A program made the position numbers and the translations under genes. Positions 1 to 36,666 of a DNA stretch of 64,000 nt are shown one piece after another. Each line of letters starts with the position of its first letter. Within the stretch, counting starts at the first letter, position 1. Location of the stretch: the NCBI RefSeq assembly GCF_018143015.1, contig NC_054753.1, positions 28,785,462-28,849,461 of the forward strand, read 5' to 3'. The DNA comes from Lytechinus variegatus. Taxonomy: Eukaryota > Echinodermata > Echinoidea > Temnopleuroida > Toxopneustidae. Under the pieces are notes generated by a model, which saw only the letters and a list, made by a program, of their open reading frames with translations, made no database searches and had not been told where the DNA came from.

Positions 1-329
1 AAAAATCTTTAGACATTCAAGTACTGTAAAAGAAATCAGCCACATGACTATTGAATGATGAAATATTGAAGTATCGAGAAGACAATTCGAGAAAGAGAGA
101 ATTGGAAAAGAACAAGAGAACGAAGACATTCACCAGTTTACGTGATTACGTTCCGGGCGCGTTGAAACAAAGCGTTGATTCATGTTACTGATGAAAGAAG
201 GAGAAGATCTCCGAAGTCATGATGGGCATACTTTAGTACTTTCATTTAAATAAAATGTTTTACATGAAAACGTATATAGATATTCAATATTGAGTTTTAC
301 AATCATTATGCTTTATAATAAACATGCGC
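1..329 (-). other. 3' flank of TUB-1
   Basis: This is the sequence downstream of the TUB-1 stop codon (TGA at 330-332 on the minus strand), so it should hold the 3' UTR. I see no canonical AATAAA on the minus strand within it, and no other gene. Confidence 0.4.
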
Positions 330-11498
<11,169 letters not shown>

Positions 11499-11782
11499 GG
11501 TTGAACTGTTTTTAAGTTTCAATCAGAAACCTATACCAACTTGGAAATGATCGGAATTTCTCCAATGCAGCTGTGGCTGTATCTACTGCAGTGATTTATT
11601 CTGCAAGAGATGGAGAGAGAACACGCCCTTTTATTTTACGGAGGAATTGGCTATCCCGTAATTTTCCGAAGAGATGCTGCGGCGCGCCCTCGTCGTTGAG
11701 AAAGGTGTCACGTCTCATGCAAATTACTAAGGGACCTTCTACAAAAATATGCGACTGACAGGAGTTTTGTTTCAATTCACAG
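11499..11782 (-). promoter_or_regulatory. TUB-1 upstream region
   Basis: This lies immediately 5' of the TUB-1 ATG on the minus strand and should contain the 5' UTR and core promoter. An A/T-rich TAAAATAAAAGG on the minus strand near 11627-11638 is a weak TATA or CArG-like candidate. The TAACGG motif found upstream of TUB-2, -3 and -4 was not seen here. Confidence 0.3.
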
Positions 11783-12246
11783 TCAAAGAGGAATTTACCC
11801 TGACGAAAACTTTGTTGTAAAAATAGCTGGAAAATAATATAGATGAAGATTTGAGAAAAAACCATTAACGATTAAGAAAGTAGTTTTTTTAGTTGTGACG
11901 TCATAAACGAGCAATTGCCCCATATTCTATGTAATTATATGCATGAATTCCATTTGTTTAATGTTTCTTGATGATTTATTCTTTGTTGTCTTTTAGTAGA
12001 AATCATTTGTGATGCTGAAGGTACAATAAAGCCACTTTAATTGCTGAGAAAATTACGTTTCATTGATTTTTTTATCATACAACATGTAGGAAAGTCCTTT
12101 GCATAGGACGTCACAAATTGAATAATTGCCGTTCTAGTTTGCAGTTTTTCTTTGAAAAATTTCCCTCAAACATTCGCCAATATTTTTCATTATTTTTCCT
12201 GTTATTTTTACTATAAACTTTTTGTCAGGGTAAACTTCCCCTTTAA
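11783..12246. mobile_element. palindromic MITE, family A
   Basis: A full copy: it starts caaagaggaatttaccctga and ends gtcagggtaaacttcccc plus tttaa. Inner tgacgtcataaacgagc and ggacgtcacaaattg motifs face each other. About 460 bp, no coding capacity. Target duplications were not clear. Confidence 0.7.
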
Positions 12247-13250
12247 AAGTTCGAACGTTTGACTCAAATTTATATGAATACATACAAATTTGATGTTTTA
12301 ACATTAATTTGAAAACAATAAATTATGAGAACAATAATCTACCAGACGGTCGTCTGTAATGCCTTGTTCGAGAAGAAGGGGGGGGGGGGGAAGGTGGTCC
12401 AATTAATGTCCCGGGATTAATCTTATTTATTTTGCATTTTCATATGAGATATCAAATACCTCCATCTGAATTTCTAGTTATTCAAGATGTATGGACCACA
12501 TTTTAATCTGAATTGAAGAAAAATGATTATGAAAAAATGCAGAGAAAACGGTAAAAGGATTATGACTCGAAATTTCCTCAAAACACACTGACTTTATTTA
12601 TAACTGTCGTAACCGCAGTCAGTCCAATTTGCAGTTTTTAGATGATCCCTTATGATCGATAACGAATCAATCTGTCCATCTAATCAATTCGTGCAAACTT
12701 AGCTAGGTCAGTGTTATTGACATATACATAAAGAGAACTTCAATATTAGGTCGAGTAAACAGCTACAGTAACCCAGGGTTACGTAAAAATCCACCTGCCT
12801 GCTCCCCTTTGTCGCTGTTATTAGATTTTTTATTTTTCAGATTAAATCATTATGAGGCTGCTAATGCATTTTCATTATCAAATATAATAAATTTCATCAC
12901 AACGTAAAGAATATGAACCTGGTATCATGATTGTGGTATTATGTGTTGAATCGTTATCCAATAAAGAAGCACCTGGCACAATAAATTGTATTACATGTGT
13001 CTTATTATATTTAGCAGATTACATATCAACAGCGGTGTTGTATTATTTGGTGCTGCGGTTCAATGCTGTTGACGACGAGGTCCGGGGTCCGAAACCCAAC
13101 GCTGCACTGTATTTAGAAAGAACCTACACAGTGGCTGCGAAACCGGGTTGGGGGCTGAGGTGAAGCCCCCCCCCCTCCACACACACACACACACAGACAC
13201 CTTTTTAAAAATAATCGTGTAAAGAAACTATGAAACCGAATTACCATCAG
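12247..13250. repeat. intergenic with poly-G run and CA microsatellite
   Basis: No gene was recognised. There is a run of about 12 G near 12370, a C run near 13160 and a (CA)n microsatellite at about 13176..13194. Confidence 0.45.
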
Positions 13251-13413
13251 GGGAGCGTTTCATCAATATTTTCACCCGACAAGTTGTCAGATCTGACATC
13301 TTTCCATGATTTTGATTGGCTGAGAGGCACTGTTCCTATGGTAACTGTCCATAAGTGCATAAAATGGGACTTGTCGGATAAAACGTCCGACAAGTCCTTT
13401 CATGAAACGCCCC
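13251..13413. mobile_element. palindromic MITE ending in GCGTTTCAT
   Basis: The ends are inverted: GGGAGCGTTTCAT on the left and ATGAAACGCCCC on the right. Next to them, cccgacaag on the left faces gtccgacaagtcc on the right. About 160 bp, non-coding. It belongs to a group of small palindromes with similar ends but different cores. Confidence 0.65.
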
Positions 13414-16400
13414 CCCCCCCACTGGTTGTAACTTCCTATGGTCAGCCCCCTCCCCCACTTTCAAACCTGTTCTACAGCCCCTGGTATATATCATTTTTTA
13501 AACTTCTTAACCTGTGGGAGGCCGAATGATTTCGCTACATAGCACACGTTTTCCATAGACACCGGCCAGTCGCTTAAGGTCTCGGGAGTCAGGGCTCAGT
13601 ATCCAACGGGTTAAAGCCACTTTCAACGGGAGAATGAATCATAAACCATTACCCTTAATCCGTTTCAACTTTGGACAAAGTATATCTTTGAGGGGCACGT
13701 ACCGTGGAGAACTGGACTTGGCATGCTTGGGTAATTCTTTTAAACGTTCAGGGAGCCAAGTTCACTTTTTTTAACGAAAAATAATTTTGTGATAGATTTT
13801 GCCATAATATTCGGCATATGATATAAAATTAACCTTTTTAACTGAAAATTCATTTTGTGACAGCATATTTAGAATATTTATAATTTGTTTATATTTAGGC
13901 ATATGTAATATTTAGACAATATAATATTCACCCTTTCCTTTCCCATTCTTTTTCAGCTTCTTTTTATCGTTTGCTTTCTTAGTCGTAAAGCTCTTCGGCG
14001 TCAAGTGCCCCAACCCCCCCCCCCTTTATATACGCCACTTGCAAAATATTTATTCTTTGGACAAGATCTTTATCAGGGTATAATTATCAGAATTATGAGT
14101 AGGAAGAAATGTGGTTTTAATATCACAAGAAAATAAACATCTACATCCTCTCTAACATGTCTAAAGAATGAAAGTACATGTAGCAGTTTTCAATCAGTAT
14201 AGGCCTACTTCAATACTCGGGTGTGTTATTAGACAAGACATTGATATCCATTAATTCGAGTAAACGAGAAACGGATATATAGGGACAGTTATGTTTCAAT
14301 GTCAGGAGGCAAAGAATATGAGGTCAGAAGGGGCCGAGCCCCCCCCCCCCATCTCCGCAGTGTGTTATATGCACACCATCAAGTAATATAGGCCTAAACT
14401 TGCAGTGCCAAATGCACAGAACAGTAACACCGTCAGATATTAAGCAGGAGACGCAGTGAGTCAAGGATCATTTGTCATTGTTTATGGAATATCTTCGTCA
14501 TATATTGGTCATAAACCAATTAATTATTGGTGTACGAGCCAACATTTCAGACATCATATCCATGCATCTGTATTCATACTGCACGACCATGTCATGCAGG
14601 CCTACTGTTGAAATAATGCGTTTCAATGGCAAAAGACAGCAAGTCACATATGCAACTAGTACATTTGAGTGATCGGCTATTTTCACATCATTTTGTGCCA
14701 TTAATGAACCAAGATTGTGGGCAAAATTTAAAAAAACTTGCGGGTGAGCGAAAAATTGGGCCTCTTTAAAACTGAAATGTTATTTAGTCTAAATCTTTCA
14801 AAAGATGATATTATTTCACTCTTCCTACCTTAATTCTTTCCTCTCTCTTTTTTTTATCGTGGAACCTTTGGGGAACCAGCCCCCCGACCAGCCCCCTGCC
14901 CCCTTGTGTACGCCACGTGGTTTTGGAGAGTGTTCTCATCTGCGTCAGATTTGCACGAGCACTCATTCTGCCATGAGATATATCAGGCAAGAAGGAATAT
15001 TATTAGCGTTGTATAAGTGCTGTCAGTTGCAGCGTTACCTTTTTACATCACATTGTTACTTGCCCCCTTCTGCCATTGTCGGTATGAACTATAAGCTTGG
15101 CATAGTATGCATACATACGAATATTGTAGCATACATGTATCATAAGACGGTGACGGCATTGCGTGAAGTACTTCCTCGTTCGTTGCACATACTGCATTGC
15201 ATTTTCTGCTGTGTCGAAATTGCATTTGCCTTGAATTGCATTATGTTATTTTTAAGTCAAGGGATGCAGTTTACCAGGGACCTCCTTGAATTTCTGCTGG
15301 GTAGAAATGTATCGGTTATCTAGTAATAGCCTTGGAAGTTTCGTTATCTTTTTATTTTTTTTATAATTCTTTTACTTGACAATCAGGGTACATGAAACCA
15401 AAGATAATGGCCTTAGGAAATACATCACAAAGAAGAAGGCAAACAAGAAGGGTACTACTTGGACCCTAACCCCAAAACATAATCATAATTCATGTCAAGT
15501 CTTGTTTTAATACTTATGGCTGCCCTGAACAAAACTTATCACACCTCTAATTTATAGTGTTTTTTGTTCTTTTTCTTTCTTTATCAATAATACACCTCGA
15601 AAATTTATTTTCCATTTCGATGAAGAAAAACCACCCCTATAACACTCAAGTAAGGTTAACTAATCTTCATCATCAAATACTGAAGCACAGTGGTTTAATT
15701 AGGACTGTTCATTCTAAAAGAAAATTTGTCATTTCTTATAGGTCGTCTAATTGTGAATGGTCATTCTTCAGTTTTTAATATCACCTATGAATACGTTTGG
15801 GTTGTAAAACATTCTAAATTCTTTTCTCGTGTATAGTTATTTTCCTTGTGTATTTCAGAGCAGTGCTCTTTAATCGGGCATTTCATTCTATCGAAAGTAG
15901 CTAGACCGCGTATATGAATATACATATGGCTAAATCGTTATCTATATATTCCTGTATAAGTAGAAAACTTCTTAGGCGAAGGACAAGTCGGTTATGAAAG
16001 AGGAAAAACATGGATTCATTTTCTTCCTGAATACGTTGATTGATTTCTGTTTATCCTCTGCTATTCATTTTTTTCTTCATAGAATTGAGGATTTCCTTTA
16101 TAACGAAACCACCCACTAAATTAGAGTCCATAAAAAAGGAAATCTCCACGTATTGGAATACACGTTGGCAGGTTGGATTCATGGGTTGGTGGTTTTTGTT
16201 TCCTTTGTTTGTGTCTGGCCCAGAGAGCACCGTGTTGCCATGGAGAGACCTTTAAAAACCAATAAATGTAAATTCATTCCTTCAAGGTTTAACTATGGGA
16301 ACCGGTTGTGTAACTGGAGTACATATTGTGTTTTAAGAGGCCGGGGAGCGCGTGCCTCGGTAACGAAATTTTAGCACAGTCATGTTTTGGAATCGACAAT

Positions 16401-16550
16401 TTCAGAGATATGAGATAAGTGAACTCCATTGTGAATGCGCCATGATAAAAATGGATTTTAAACATTTGTGATTAATGGGGAGGGAATGGGGATTTTGTAA
16501 GTCTCTGTGTAGTAGTGCGGGCTAAATACAAAGAGCATTCTATTCGGCTG
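13414..16550. other. intergenic, repeat fragments only
   Basis: No gene was supported. C-rich ends such as tatatacgccact near 14033 and tgtacgccacgtgg near 14908 resemble right ends of the hAT-like elements, but I could not find matching left ends. A (T/A)-rich stretch with gtgatagattttg near 13789 belongs to the same group. C runs occur near 14013 and 14341. Confidence 0.4.
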
Positions 16551-17416
16551 TTAAAGGGATTGTCCGGGCTGAAAGTATTTATAGCTTTATAATGTACAAT
16601 TCACTGAGAAAAATACCGAAAATTTCATCAAAATCGGATAACAAAGTTATTGTATTTTAAAGTTTAGAAATATTTTGTGAGAACAGTCGTCATGAATATT
16701 CATTCGGTGGGCTGATGATGTCACATCTCCACTTGTTCTTTTAGATTTTATTATATGAAATTAGGTTTATTCAACTTTTTCTTCCAAGAACTAGAAAAAT
16801 TGGATTGATAACTGATTTAGTGCATTAGATATTTAGTGCTGCAATTTATTTCATTATTCATTATTACAAGACGTATTATTCACACAAGTATGAAATAATG
16901 ACAAATATGATTTTATGTATAAACATAAGAAAACGGGAAAGTGGGGATGCGACATCATTAGCCCACCAAATGAATATTCATGACGACTGTTTTCACAAAA
17001 TATTGCTAAACTTTAAACTTTAATAACTCTATTATTTGTTATCCGATTTTCCCATTTTCCTTTTATTACATGAAATCACAATTTGATATTTTAATTTCGT
17101 TATTATGTCTCCCTTGTAAGTTATAACAAGAAAAGTTGCAGTAATGAATATGTTATGCATTTAAATTATTCGTCAATCCAATATTTTTCATTCTTGGTGG
17201 GTAAAATTTGAATAAAACAGAATACAAAAGCATAAGTGGGGATATGACATCAACTTACTCATTACATATTAATGACATGCAGAGAACCGTTTTCCAAAAT
17301 AATAGATTTAAAATGTCATAAAGTTATTCATTGTCCGATATTGATATTTTCAGTGTGTTGTTAGTCTAATTTTACTTCATCTGATCATTGCTTCCAGCCT
17401 GGAGTACCCCCTTTAA
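16551..17416. mobile_element. composite palindromic element, family C
   Basis: It is bounded by ttaaagggattgtccgggct on the left and agcctggagtaccccctttaa on the right, an imperfect inverted pair. Inside, gtcgtcatgaatattcattc near 16689 is repeated inverted near 16970 (gaatattcatgacgac). The second half looks like a further diverged copy, so two copies may be merged. No coding capacity. Confidence 0.6.
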
Positions 17417-18009
17417 AGGACAAGTCCACCCCAACAAAAACTTGATTTGAATAAAGAGAGAAAAATCCAACAAGCATAACACTGAAAATTTCGTCAAAGT
17501 CGGATGTAAAATAAGTAATGACATTTTAAAGTTTCATTTCATTTCACAAAACAGTTATATGCACATCTCGGTCGGTATGCAAATGAGGAACTGATGACAT
17601 CATTCACTCACTATTTTTGTATTTTATTATATGAAAAATGAAATATTTAGATTTTCTCGTCATTGTCATGTGAAATGAAAATTCATTCCTCCCTGAACAC
17701 GTGGAATTCCATCATTTTAACATTTTGTGCTTCAGGCAAGGAGGTCCTAATCGTCAAATTCGTAAAAATTGAAATATTGTATAATTCAAACAATAAAAAA
17801 CAAAAGAAATAGTGATCGACATCGACTCTCTCATTTGGATGTAACTGGCTCGTTCATATAACTATTTTGTTAAAAATAAGCGAAACTTTGAAATGTCATA
17901 ACTTTCTTATTTTACATCCGATTTTGATGAAATTTTCAGCATTGTGCTTGTCTGATTTTTTTTCTATCGATTCCAATCAACATTTTTCTTAGGTGGACTT
18001 GACCTTTAA
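17413..18009. mobile_element. palindromic MITE, family B
   Basis: The left end tttaaaggacaagtccaccc is mirrored at the right by ggtggacttgacctttaa. Inner stretches also mirror, for example catttcaaagtttc-like text and cggatgtaaaat at 17501 against tttacatccgattttgatga at 17911. About 600 bp, non-coding. Degenerate relatives lie at 22300 and 31388. Confidence 0.7.
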
Positions 18010-18268
18010 TGTGTGATGACGTGCCTGGGAAATACCGGAGCACAGTATATTGTGATCATGAGCACCCGTGCTGCCCCCCCCCCCCCTTCGGACTACTCAT
18101 CAACGATTATACCATACACTTGGACATTCATTATGCAGACTGGTCACTCACACCCACGCACGCGAACACAATTGACACACGCACCTAGTTATCCTCAAAC
18201 ACACACACACACCCTCGTCTCCAATTCACATCTCCACTCCTACACATAAAAGTTGGTGTACCAGCTCA

Positions 18269-18395
18269 GGGGCCTGTTGCATAAAGAGTTTCAATCAATT
18301 GCAACTCTAAAATCATGGGCAACTTGATTTTCAATCAATCAACAGCGCGCATTTTTACTGCGTTTAAACGCAACTCAGTTTCTGCAACAGGCCCC
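18269..18395. mobile_element. short palindromic MITE ending in GGGGCCTGTTGCA
   Basis: The ends GGGGCCTGTTGCA and TGCAACAGGCCCC are a perfect 13-bp inverted pair. The flanks read agctca and agctc, compatible with a short target duplication. 127 bp, non-coding. Confidence 0.75.
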
Positions 18396-19488
18396 AGCTC
18401 CGATAATAATTCATGCTCGAGTTAGTCATGCAAACTTTTGAGGAGGGTCTAGACCTGTATTGCACAGGAATGAGGCCTTCCTATTTGGGAGAGGTAGCTA
18501 TTTGAGCTTACTGGATCGAGAACATGAACTTTTTACGATCAATCGTGATAATTTCGGGCTAGTTGGTTAAAAAAATTGGATTATGAAATTGTATACATTA
18601 CCAATGAAAGGAAAAAAAACAACCTTTAACAAGCCAAACTACTTACGGTTGATCATGAAATTTGTCAATTCGCTCCCAGTTATATAACTTTCAAGGGCAA
18701 AGTTGCTCCTGCGTGAACCTCATTTTTATTGTAACCGTTACAAAGGTAAAGGGGCCGTTTAGATGCACGGTAGAAATTACTTGACCGGGTTGGAAAAATG
18801 ATCCTTTCTTTCCGAGACTAAATATTAATTTCAGGAGGGAACTGAAGCTTTCAATAAAATGTAAGTAGACATCCAGTACATATCAGAATACAAGCTTTCG
18901 ATTAAGGGTTTTGGATTTATTTGTCGTTGATCGCACCATTTGCTATAAAATATAATAATTAGTACTTTTCATACAAATTTTTATATATTTCAACATATTG
19001 CAAATTCAGTGAAGACAATATGAGAGTAAAGCTCTTCAACGTTCTACATTACCGTTTCCTTCAAGAATAATTGCAAAGTTTTGTGCTCATACTGAGTTGT
19101 TTTGTGAGGTTTAGTGATAGTATTGCTTAATCTAAGGGGATGACGTGTCGAATTCATGAAAGGATCCAGGACTCTTATCAATCATCAAAGATGAACAATG
19201 CCTTTCGTTTTGTAACAATTCGAGTGTGTATAGTTCTGTATTGGATGAGAACCATTCGACAGTACACGTGCAGAAAATGTGATATATATTTAAAGGCAAG
19301 AGCGGTGTCTTGGGGTTTAAAAATTTGTTTTATGTTTGTTCTCCGTACATGTTCAAGTTTGATAAGGTAGTATTAGTGAAGATAGACTTATATTAATTCA
19401 TTTTGCCGTGTTATTGTCCCCCTTTAATTATTTGAATTGGTGTATTGTTCCATGAACAGTTATATCAAAGTGAATTTGAGGATAATGC
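18396..19488. other. TUB-2 3' flank and intergenic
   Basis: No gene was seen. On the minus strand ATTAAA at 19423..19428, about 60 nt past the TUB-2 stop, is a possible variant polyadenylation signal. Confidence 0.35.
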
Positions 19489-28540
<9,052 letters not shown>

Positions 28541-28602
28541 TATATATATATTTCAATACGTATATTTCAATACATATATATATATATATATATATTAGTT
28601 TT
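28541..28602. repeat. AT microsatellite
   Basis: Several (AT)n tracts separated by ttcaatac. Confidence 0.8.
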
Positions 28603-28872
28603 CGATATTTTGTACACTCAGGTACATATTGGGTTTTTTGTCGATATTCGATATGTTCCTTCTTGAGTTGCTCAAAATGATTATTCCTATTCGAGGTAAA
28701 TAAAGTTAAATAATCATTGCAAAATAAATTTTAATTATTTCCCCAGCTTCCAAGCAAAGTGGTCTTTTTATTTGTATTTTTTATTAAAAAAAACCTCATA
28801 GACACACGGATCGAGCAGAAAAATATGTATTCTATGATAGCCCAACTCCTTATTTTGGCCTATTACTATAGG

Positions 28873-29275
28873 TAAATTTCCAATTCGTCTACTGTCAACT
28901 CGTCCACTATCACCGAATGGTCTACTTCCATAGTCTTATGTCATTCCGTCCAAGGCATCAACATTTCATCTAACAACTATTTGGTCCAATCATCACTTTG
29001 TCTAATCTCCGGTTCGTCTATGCCACTTCGTCTCATATTCATAACCAGAATATCCATTTTACTTTCATTAATTTCACCCAATCAATATTTAGTCTAATTA
29101 GACCAAATGGTGTATGGACTGAGGGACTATTGGACTAACTGTGGTTATTAGACGAAATGGTTAGAGAACGAATTGGCAGTTAGACCACGTATATAGTGGA
29201 CGAACCGATGGTAGATCAAATGATAGTAGACGAGTTGGCAATTGGACACTGAACTCACATTAGACGAATTAGATA
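28873..29275. mobile_element. inverted element of TTCGTCTA-like repeats
   Basis: The left arm carries many short repeats of the form attcgtctac / actcgtccac; the right arm carries the complement (gtagacgagttggcaattgg). The outermost parts pair over about 20 bp with mismatches. About 400 bp, non-coding, so a MITE-like palindrome is the best reading. Confidence 0.6.
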
Positions 29276-30246
29276 TAAATGATTTCATTTGTTCTGTAAA
29301 AGGTTCTGAAAGTGTTCTGTAGTTAATTAGTGTATTATATTGGTATGCTTACGGTTCTATACTTTTGACAAAGAGGATGGAAATCGAGAGTTGAGAAGAA
29401 TTGATCAAATTGGCGACGCCAAAAATTAAAGACTGTTCAACTCAAGGAAAAGTGCACCTGAATTTAAAGTAATAAATCTTATCGATTTATGCTGATTCTA
29501 TGCAATTTGAAAGTATAAAAGAAGTAATCATGAAATACTTAGATGTACAAGCTTTAATTTTATCAGGGAAGCTGACCATCCTCCTCTATTTTTTTAAAGG
29601 AGGCAGAATTAAAAAAAACAAACAGAGTTGATTAAATAATATCTAGTGCCTCCGATAGTCCTATACAGTATCATGATAAATAGAAGATCATAAAACACTC
29701 TGATAAAGACGGTATGGGAAAAAACATGAAGAAGAATATCAGAATAGTCGTTGCATTAAAAAAACGACCTATCGGTTTCAAATTTTGAGACCGTCCCTGT
29801 TCTTCTTGAGTAACCGTTTTCAAATGACGAGTCCACTTGCTTTATTTGGTTTATCTCCATGGATATCATTGGTCACATCTGAATGAACTTCAACCAATGA
29901 AACTGTTCCTCGCTACAGTGACCGTGTTGAATGTCCAACGAGGACCACATCATTACAAGGTAACAGATTAATAGCTTAACGCAACGCAAGAATGAGTATC
30001 ATTGGTAATTTATCTTGTCCTAGTTACTTATCGTATAGACATGATATTTGGACGGCTATCTGTGCTAGTTTCTGTATCCGAAATATCATGAAATTAAAGG
30101 TTTGTCAATATTCTACAGGTATGATAATGTATCTGCATATTTTTGAACTTTACCTTATTCAGTAAATAAACCTGAACTATGAAGGAGATAAGAGTTTTTG
30201 CCAAAGCTATTCGTGATTCTTTACATGTCAATCGTGGGTAAATTCT
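29276..30246. other. intergenic, nothing recognised
   Basis: AT-rich DNA between TUB-2 and TUB-3 without a supported gene, SINE or terminal repeat. Confidence 0.4.
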
Positions 30247-30384
30247 GGGCCCGTTTCATCAAACTTGTTATTATAACCAATTTGTACTACAGTTAAAAGT
30301 ACTGAAATCCTATTGGTATTATAGTAAATTTGTAGTAGAAATTGTTTATCTGTTTATTTTGACAAGTCTTATGAAACGCGGTCC
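30247..30384. mobile_element. short palindrome ending in GGGCCCGTTTCAT
   Basis: The left end GGGCCCGTTTCATCAAACTTG is mirrored at the right by caagtcttatgaaacgcggtcc. Inner aatttgtactac faces tttgtagtagaaatt. About 140 bp, non-coding. Confidence 0.65.
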
Positions 30385-31387
30385 AGTTATTGCTCAAATT
30401 GGATGAAACTTCACATTGCACTGTATTTCAGTTCACAACGGTTCAACTTTAATTTAGGGGGGTCAAAATATCCTGCAAGGACAGAATATCACAAAACAGT
30501 TAAAAAGGTTTCAAGACGTCCTTACTGATTTTTCACAATACGTCCTGTAATCATGACAATAGGCTTACTGAGATTTTCCTTCAGTTCTCCACTGATGCAT
30601 CATGATGGGACGTTAGAATGACTTAGAATGATTGCCTAGAAACTGCTTGTTTGTTTATTTGTTTGTGTTTTAATGTTTGTTTATTTGTTTTCGTTGGCAT
30701 GATTACAAAACGTGGAAATTTATTGATAATCGTCTCATGGGAACGGAAAACTAATTGGCTAAACAAAAATAATTCCTTCAAGGAACAACCATAGATCTAC
30801 TTTATCTTCATGTTACAACCATGCCTTATATACATACATACATATGCATTGCATGTTGAATATAAAGCAAAGAAAAATTATTTTATCTCTCTGAATCAAA
30901 TTGTTCTATCAAGCTCCTGGTATTTCCCCACCATGAATATATATCTAGCTGCTTTATTTGATGGTGCATGCCACTAAATGCATGATATAATATTTCGCTT
31001 TTTCTGGATAGTTTATCGCACACAGAAATTTATGATTAGTTTCAAATCATAATATATATTCTTAAATTTCGTTTAATTGCTTATATCATTCAGCTATTCC
31101 TTTCTCCTTTTGTCATTTATTTGCTGGTTTATCAATTTATTTTATTGTTTTGTAGTTAGAAAGATACGACGGCAGATAGTTGGGAAATTGCTAGATGTAT
31201 AGGCAAATGTTTCATGCATACTGTCAACATGATCAGTTATATTCTGTTAGGGCCGTGCTTGGATTGTATATGCTTTGAAATGTCCATCCTTCAAAGAATA
31301 AAAAAAACATTTAAGAATCCTATCGGACCTTATAAGAGCCATCTGAACGAAAATAAAATATAAAGGAAATAAATGTGAATTGTTCAA
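30385..31387. other. intergenic, nothing recognised
   Basis: AT-rich sequence with short (tgtttattt)-like stretches near 30650. No gene was seen. Confidence 0.4.
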
Positions 31388-31850
31388 GGTCAAGCACACC
31401 AAGCAGAAAGTTTATTCAAATTAATAGAGTAAAATCAAACAAATGGAGCACTGAAAATCTCATCAAAAATCACATGTACTATATGAAAGATAAATTATGT
31501 AATTTTCCAAGTTTTGTTATATAGACTATCGCAGATGATAGGCAAATGGGCAATTTGATGACGTCACACACCCACCTTTTCCCTTGTAGATCATACGATA
31601 TACCAAATCCCTCATTTGTATTTTTTACGATGAAGTTACTTTTAATTGATCCATAAATATTTACAATAGTTCTGATTCCCAAAATGAAGGGAGCAGTAAA
31701 ATAATTACAACGCAGGATAAAGATATAAACATTTTAATATTCCAGTCTTTAAATATAAAAAAAAATAGTGCGTGTGTGACGTAGTTTCAAGTGTTGTGCA
31801 TGTTGTTTTCCCATTTTGTATAATTCAATCAGCTTGTTAGCGGGCGAGAC
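31388..31850. mobile_element. degenerate family B palindrome
   Basis: It carries aagtttattcaaattaatag, gagcactgaaaatctcatca and tgacgtcacacaccca on the left, with gtgtgtgacgta and attcaatcagcttgtta mirrored on the right. Ends are decayed. Non-coding. Confidence 0.5.
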
Positions 31851-33217
31851 TTGGAATTCTATCATAGACATGGTCATGATGGTGGGATTGGTAAATAACT
31901 TTTTTTTTCATCTGGTGACGAAAAAGAGGGCGCTGTTTGAAATAAAAATTCTTCGAGATAGATCAACATCAGCTCAGCACTCCCTTACCGGCCTGTGTCA
32001 TCATGTTTCTTGTTGATTATGTTGCCTATTAAAGGATTTGTTTTGTGATTTTTCATTTGTGAAAGAACTTAGAATTTTGGGGGTAGTGTTTGCTCATGGA
32101 TTCTTAGCAGTGGAGTAAGCACTACAGTTTTCTCTGATTTACTTTGAATATAGTTAGCCCAGCTTACAAGTAAAATATCCAGAGTTCAATCCTGGAAAGA
32201 CCGCGACTAGTACCGTCACTTGTCATTCCTATTACTTCATTCATTTTTTCACAATGAAAGGTTCTGTTTAGATTTCCGGTTCTGCCATTTGCGGACTAAT
32301 CTACTTGTTAATTTTCGTCTGATTTTGCTCCTTGTAGCAATGAAGGCACTTTAAATTCTAGGAGGGCTTATTTCTCATAGAGATATCATAATCATCATCA
32401 ACAAAATGATCTCCTATCTTCTTCTTCATCATCGACGTCGTCGTGTTGTCCACACTCTTCCATCCTCACTCACACTTCCACACGCACACCCACACTATCA
32501 CATTTGACTCCCACACATACATACACACCTCCCTTCTATTATCTGCATAAAATCTCTCACACACGCTGACACATACACACCCTCACACATTCCCACCCAT
32601 CTACGCACTCACATAATGCCTTAAGTCTTCGACTACACTGCTTGTCATAACCTGTGATTTCGTAAAATGTCTGGTCCATGAGGGGGGCGACCCTCTCTCA
32701 TAGTCTCCAGTACAAAGTTTGAAATCGAAGGGCAACACGACCACCACAGCCCTCCCATCGACCCCCCCCCCCCCCCCATGTTTCAGGGATCGACAATTCT
32801 TCGTATGGAACCACGGTGGGTTGTTTCTACGTCAATGTTGCAACACATCAACCGAAAAACTGTTCTACACTCCAGCATTTATGTTTCTAACAGACGAAAA
32901 CAAACTCGCGTTTGGCTTATTCTCAATCATAGTTGTATTGAAGATTGATCTTGGTTATATTTACGTTTATTGGATTCATTTCAAATGCAGTGTAAAGAAG
33001 ACTACAGTGTCTCTTTCTGAAACAAAAGGATGACGAGATCCAACTTTTTAAGCATATTCATTTTTTTAAATTTCGTCTACTGTGAACATGAGGTGTACAA
33101 CATTCAATTAAAATCTATTGTGAAATATGTATTAGGTAATATGGACATAAAATATGAGATGTGCAAAGATGGGGTGATATTGGTAAATTATAAAAATGAT
33201 AAGGACATCTAATAAAT
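31851..33217. other. intergenic, CA-rich stretch
   Basis: No gene was supported. A CA/CCACA-rich stretch spans about 32450..32610 and a run of about 16 C lies near 32762. The 3' UTR of TUB-3 should occupy the right end. Confidence 0.4.
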
Positions 33218-36396
<3,179 letters not shown>

Positions 36397-36421
36397 TTAA
36401 AAATCCTTTTACACAGCAGAA

Positions 36422-36602
36422 CGACAGAACTTGAGACCAAGAATTCTCGAACACGAATGAGACAAATGACCGTTAGCAACGGTTATTAAGGCGGTTGCTT
36501 CAAACGTCTCAAAGTTTATGAGATTCAAAAGCAAATATTCGTTGCGTCAGAGATAATGATCTTTCGTTTGCATGGCGATAAACTAAACAGAATGACCGTT
36601 AG
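36422..36602 (-). promoter_or_regulatory. TUB-3 promoter block shared with TUB-4
   Basis: Upstream of exon 1, gaacttgagacc, ctcgaaca.gaatgagac and tgaccgttagcaac occur in the same order and spacing as at 45365..45437 of TUB-4. A second shared piece, catgg.gataaa.taaac, lies at about 36571 and 45520. TGACCGTTAG occurs here at 36467..36476 and 36593..36602. The block probably spans the transcription start and proximal control sites. Confidence 0.6.
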
Positions 36603-36666
36603 TCATTTCTATAGATACCGTTGCTCCAACAAAGTGGAACCTGTAATGTTTTAAAAAGAGACACGA

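Noticed and set aside
14805-15323. 172-codon plus-strand open frame
   Set aside because: No recognisable domain, it starts in a C-rich repeat end, and composition looks random.
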